In this document: positions 30,699-35,072 of the stretch, one piece after another
How positions within the stretch are numbered: the stretch's first letter is position 1
Layout of the letters: the number at the start of each line of letters is the position of its first letter
NCBI GenBank assembly: GCA_002803225.1
Contig: NXFV01001224.1
Location: 1-35,072 of the forward strand
Direction: 5' to 3'
DNA from: Gamarada debralockiae
Taxonomy: Eukaryota > Ascomycota > Leotiomycetes > Helotiales > Hyphodiscaceae
Length of the DNA: 35,072 nucleotides
Program-made: the position numbers and the translations under genes
Notes under the pieces: generated by a model
Told to the model about the DNA's origin: nothing
What the model saw: only the letters and a program-made list of their open reading frames with translations
Database searches by the model: none

Positions 30699-30924
30699 AG
30701 CATTTGCTTTCTAGGCCCTTATCTGCCCCGCAAAGAGCCTCAGTGAACAACCGAAATGAGTGGCGGCGGCATTTGATCGCCAGCCCGCCTGGCCAGCCCC
30801 TGAGGGTGGGGTGACATCGGGTCCTATTGGTAGGTGTTCTGGGCGTATTGTTCTCAAGCATTTGCTGCACATCAAGTGCAAAGCATTTGCAAACTGTACA
30901 TGGCTGCTTGAAAACGCAAATGCT
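30699..30924. promoter_or_regulatory. Cluster of four AGCATTTGC motifs upstream of the zinc-finger gene
   Basis: The 9-mer AGCATTTGC occurs at 30699-30707, 30857-30865 and 30882-30890, and inverted (GCAAATGCT) at 30916-30924. They lie 233-458 bp before the ATG at 31157. Four copies in 226 bp is far above chance for a 9-mer, so they may be binding sites for one regulator. The factor is unknown. A single further copy lies at 8295-8303, upstream of the NmrA-like gene. Confidence 0.45.
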
Positions 30925-31156
30925 TCTTTAGATCTGGTTGGATCATTGCTTTGTTGTTGAATCATGCTCCCTCCGTGTTGCCTTGCATCGCCGCTTTGGT
31001 GCCCCGAGAATTTTCGAACAAAAAGATAACATCTCTCCGCGATAGACATGACAGTGCTAATAAACATTTTCCCAGCGATCACATTCGCTGTGGCTCCTCA
31101 TACACCCCTCACATTCGTTTCTCTTGTGGCAATTCGCCACCTGAGGGTCTAGAGGC

Positions 31157-33597
31157 ATGGACGGTCATCAGCATCATGCTGTACAAACGACCAAGGCAAA
31201 TGTAGCCTCCGATTCTGTGCCGTCTGTTCCCTTCGGCGGCAAATCTCCAATAAAAGCCATGACCGACTTCCAAGTTGATTCCGAAGATGGCAGCAGTCAA
31301 ACTCCTTCCATGACAGATGGCTCATCAAGGACTTCCTCAGTATACTCGGGGTCTGAATATCGTTCTGCAATCGGCAACAGAACTAACTCCGCGAAGTCGC
31401 ACGCTTCTCGGAGCTTGTCTGATACTGAAAGTGTTTGGTGTCCGCAAGAGGACGATAATAGCTATCAACGCCGACGGACCCAGAGCCCGCTTCCCTTAAG
31501 GAAGTCAATGGTCTCCAGGTAAGCTGAGATGGATTTCTAGCAAAATGTAACTGTACTCTGGATCTGATTTTAATGCGCAAATTAGGGCTGTACGAGAATC
31601 AACTCTTCTCTCTTTGAGGTCACGTAATTGCCATGATGTCAAGGGCTGTGGTGCTCACCACGCCATCACAACCGTCCCTGCGGGAGCTCCACTTGGAGAT
31701 ATTGAGGAACAGTCGAAGCCCAGCAAGATATTTCCAATTGAAGATACGTTTTCCGAAAATCTTCAGGTGGCCACAGGGAACCCCGAGCTTCAAGATGTCC
31801 AGATGCGTTCTGACACACTCGGCTCTGATTCAGATTCAGCTGGGAGTCACAGCGAGTCCGAGGAAGATAGTGCCGATGAGACTGATGGTGATGATAACAA
31901 CTGGAGTGGTGCCGATGATGATTTTGAAACCGCGGTATTACAAGCTGTTTTCCCTGACCTCGAGCTCGCTGCTCACTTGATCATACAACTGTACAGCATG
32001 TTTTGCCCCAGCACATCCAAGACAATTTCCAGGAAAGTCAGCTCCTGGAGAGAGAGAATCAGGACCTGTCCAACCGATTCAGGAACAGTAAGTACCGAGA
32101 AAGGCCCGTCTTCATCTCCGAATGCCATATCGAGCACTTCCAAGCCCAGCAACTCAAAGCGAGATAGACTCTCCTCCTCGAATAATAGCAATATAGGCGA
32201 AGATGATGACGACGAAGACGACGACACAGACGAAAATAGGCGCAAAAGGCTGAAGGAGACAAATTTGGATGGCGGATATGCGATGCCAGCTCAGAGGCTC
32301 GCTTGCCCATTTTACAAAATGAACCCTTTGAAGTACTGCGTTCAGTTCAATCAGGAAGGCCAAGTCAATGATAGACAGTATCGAATCTGCGCTGGACCTG
32401 GTTTCAGGACAATCCAAACATTGAAGTAGAGCTGAGCCTTCTCATCTAATCTACTTAATTTCACTAACTCCTCTAGGGAGCATCTGAAAAGGAAACATTA
32501 TCCTGTTCAATGTCACCGATGCTATCATATCTTTAAATTCAAGGGATCCAACCGAGCTTCTGCAGTGTCGGAGCTTGAGAAGCATCAGCAGCTCGATGAG
32601 CCCTGTCCAAAACACCAAGTTTCAATGAAGGAAGGCATCAGCGATTCCCAGTGGGCCAACCTTGATGAAAAGAAACAGGGCAGGAAAGGTAAAGGAGCGG
32701 CCGAAGAAAAGCCCAAAAGTGAAGTGGACAAATGGAACGATATTTGGATAGTTCTCTTTCCAAATTTTCCTCTCCCGTCGACGCCGTGTAAGCAATATCA
32801 GAAAGCATTCTGGAGCATTCACAACTGACTGAGGACCAGGGTACGAAAACTTCTCAATGGAAGTTTCTGCATATCCTTCCCAAGGGCTCCGTCACTACCT
32901 TGAGGTCCATGCACAGACAGTAGAGTTTAAGCTGCCGGGCATAAAAGCGGCACGTTCAGACGAGGAGTTAAAATCGCTGCTGCTAGATCTTGCTCAGAAG
33001 GTTTTCCAAGTATGGACAGCAACCGCTCGATGGAACGAAGCCTCTACTTCATCTCTATCCAACTCTAGGGAAAGCGATCCATTAAGTGTCAACTCATGGG
33101 AACAGGTTTCTTCCCAGACACCTACGGATCGATTCCCCTCACCAAGGCCATCCACTACTTCAGTCTTTTCGAATTTGGAGCAAAGTAACCAGAAACATCT
33201 AAACGCAGCCCCCAAAGGTCGTGCAAACACTGTTGCCAATCCACAGACCACGCCCGAGAGCACCCTTTTTTCTGCCGGCAATGTTTCTGCAAGCCCTCAC
33301 GACGCAATGGCTATTTCTGGTGACTTTGGCCTAGGGCACCCATTCGAAACTGAGCTCCAAACATTCCATCCTTACCCAAACATTCCAGAAAACAGCACGT
33401 GGTTGAACCAGATGCAGCAGATGCAATTTAGCAACAGCAACGCGAACTACGATGACGTAAATACGAGCGGCAGCATCGACCCTAGTAGCTACGATATGGG
33501 AGGGATGTCACACAACATGATGCGAAATATTAATCCTCCTCAGTGGAATGATCAACATTCTCCCCCAGGTTTTAGCCGCTACAGAGGAGACCCTTAA
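31157..33597 (+). CDS. C2H2-type zinc-finger protein, putative nuclear regulator
   Basis: Four exons, 31157-31518, 31586-32425, 32477-32787 and 32840-33597, 756 aa, all in frame, with clear donors and branch sites such as ACTAAC and CTGAC. The N-terminal ~230 residues are Ser/Thr-rich and disordered, ending in an acidic stretch. A second acidic run (GEDDDDEDDDTDE) is followed by the basic NRRKRLKE, a possible nuclear signal. Two linked zinc-binding modules follow: CPFYKMNPLKYC...CAGPGF...LKEHLKRKH (about 361-405) and CHRCYHIFKF...LEKHQQLDEPC. Then comes the family's (E/D)KWNDIWIVLFP motif and PSTPWYEN. The C-terminal region is Ser/Pro/Asn/Gln-rich. This is a widespread ascomycete family annotated only as 'C2H2-type domain-containing protein'. 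DNA binding is inferred. Confidence 0.9.
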
Positions 33598-35004
33598 AAT
33601 TCGAAGGATTGGTAGACAATCGAGGTAGCGGTATTGAAAATTGGATGAAAGCTCACTTTACATTTCATTGATATTCTGGACGTTTCTCGTAGTTGTCCTC
33701 AGACAGTTTGTTGCATTACAATTCTTGCCAGCGTCGCTTCATTTTCCCCTCCTTTTTTTGTCCCTACTTATTATTCCGCCTAGTTCTCATTTCCACCTTT
33801 GATGTTGATGGAACATCTCTCTCAAGGCTTTACATGAATATTGGAATTGTTGGAGTTACTACCGTTTTGCTTTGCTCGTTTTCCTTCTAAGATTGAAACA
33901 TGTCGTACAACCAGAAAATGATTAGCACGCGTTATATAATTAGCCATCTATGAATGCGAAGCCGAATAACTGGCTTTCTCTCAATTACTAACACTTTAAG
34001 TATATCTATCGAGTGATGATTTAACGCAACTGCAAACCCCTTGGCGCCCGTGTTTGCTAGAAGGAGTCAATATCCTTGAACAGAAAGTAACGAATAGTGT
34101 GATATTATTTTCAACATGAGACGTTGCAGTGTTTTCTACGATACAGAATTGGAGACGCCTTGAAGGCAATAAACCCACGCAAGGGGCACCCTGAAAGTCA
34201 GCTTGTCTGTACGTTCCCGAACCGACTCTCACTCATCACTCCCTATTCCCAAATCCCAACCTCCAAACCCTCACTTCCAAGCTCCCAGCCTCGGCTTCGA
34301 GTCCCGACACCCAGTCCTCACAACTCTCAACTTGCCCGCTCTTCGCAGCGCCGTCTTTGACGCAGCCCCGCGACACTGAGAAAATAAAGTATATTGGGGA
34401 ACGCCCTAAGGAGGACGGAGGAGAGTACCCCATTTGCTCTCCTCTTCTCAAGCACCTGTACAAGGTGTTCCCTACGAACCTTCAGTAGCATTCATGCTGT
34501 GTAGAGAGCCGAGCTTGAGACCGAATTCGACGGTTGGAGTCGTGACCAGCGTGGCCACAAAACAAAGGCAGCCACTACAACAAAGCACAGAATCAACGAA
34601 AAGATTGTAACGACTACTTGTGTAGGGAGCAGGACTACACTACAGTGTTTAGTAGAACCGATGTCTAGCACGTATAATCGGTCGGAGCCCTCTGGGGTAG
34701 TAACACAGTGTTTTCGTGACAGAGATTTTCGCGGATTTCGAGCCACGACCTCGATACTGGAACCTAACGCACGCGCATTCGAAGGCTACGATACAGACGG
34801 CTATACGCAAGAGGCAGAGGGAATTCTAGGGGGACAATACACGCTGTCTTGAGGATAGCACTAGTCGGGACCCTTACTGCAGAAGCAGGCCCGAGGACAC
34901 GTACCTGAGGGTATAGCTTAGGAGGAGTAGCTAACAGAAGAGAACGTACGCCATGCTTGTCAGTGTAGCACTAAAAATTTCAAGATATTTGAATAATATT
35001 TGAA
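33598..35004. other. Terminal 1.4 kb; no gene
   Basis: The 3' flank of the zinc-finger gene is followed by sequence without a convincing frame. Overlapping opposite-strand frames at 34492-34852 share a block around AACACAGTGTTTTCGTGACA that might be a transposon fragment, but I cannot show it. Nothing else was seen. Confidence 0.45.
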
Positions 35005-35027
35005 TAGATTAGATTAGATTAGATTAG
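35005..35027. repeat. Pentamer microsatellite (AGATT)4
   Basis: Four perfect AGATT units plus partial ends. It is not a telomere repeat (TTAGGG). Confidence 0.9.
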
Positions 35028-35050
35028 AGTTTGAGTTGTTTTGGGGTGTT

Positions 35051-35072
35051 GGGGGGGGGGGGGGGGGGGGGG
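35051..35072. repeat. Poly-G run of 22 at the end
   Basis: The window ends in 22 consecutive G after GGGGTGTT. Such a run at a sequence end most likely marks where assembly stopped. It could be a true homopolymer or a sequencing artefact. Confidence 0.95.

Noticed and set aside
34492..34852. Opposed frames that might belong to an LTR retrotransposon end
   Set aside because: No matching second LTR, primer-binding site or polyprotein piece was found in the window.
35005..35072. Telomere
   Set aside because: The repeat is AGATT followed by poly-G, not TTAGGG or a known fungal telomere unit.
1..35072. CRISPR arrays, operons, rRNA or tRNA genes
   Set aside because: No spaced identical repeats of CRISPR type, no bacterial features, and no sequence I could fold by eye into a convincing tRNA. 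A dedicated tRNA scan was not possible here.

Overview
The window is nuclear DNA of a filamentous ascomycete (Pezizomycotina). The evidence is short GT-AG introns of about 45-75 bp with CTRAY branch sites, and fungal-only families: HET, a NACHT NLR with an esterase head, CFEM, a PTH11-type rhodopsin-like membrane protein, the Fungal_trans_2-like family and NmrA-like proteins. A leotiomycete is my guess from the style of the families, not something the sequence proves. The window may be a whole scaffold: it begins inside an inverted repeat and ends in a run of 22 G.

Layout. 1-4050 holds repeats and decay: a 28-bp perfect inverted repeat, a ~50-bp direct repeat, a badly damaged pseudogene of a Pro/Ser/Thr-rich repeat surface protein, and an AT-rich ~0.48-kb element with long imperfect terminal inverted repeats. 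4051-13980 is an ordinary gene block: a Fungal_trans_2-like regulator, a nitronate monooxygenase (convergent with it), an AT-rich block with possible terminal repeats, an NmrA-like protein, a secreted Ser/Thr-rich protein divergent from a CFEM membrane protein, a repeat-like gap, and a small membrane protein.

14515-21886 is the most interesting part. A six-exon NLR-type gene (alpha/beta-hydrolase, NACHT, 12-bp coding minisatellite, degenerate ankyrin region) lies between two HET-domain remnants. The left remnant keeps only the N-terminal half of HET; the right one keeps the C-terminal half and the tail. HET and NLR proteins of this kind act in fungal allorecognition and regulated cell death, so this looks like a remodelled incompatibility-type cluster.

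22012-26747 carries a GMC oxidoreductase and a six-exon PTH11-type seven-helix membrane protein. 27332-29897 holds two minus-strand pseudogenes (one resembling DUF7730-type proteins, one F-box/LRR) with a 67-bp hAT-like miniature element between them that has a perfect 8-bp target duplication. 31157-33597 is a four-exon C2H2 zinc-finger protein whose upstream region carries four copies of a 9-bp motif. The rest, to the end, has no gene I can support.

Exon boundaries were worked out by hand from reading frame, splice consensus and family conservation. All multi-exon models keep frame. The least certain join is the NLR intron at 16528-16834.
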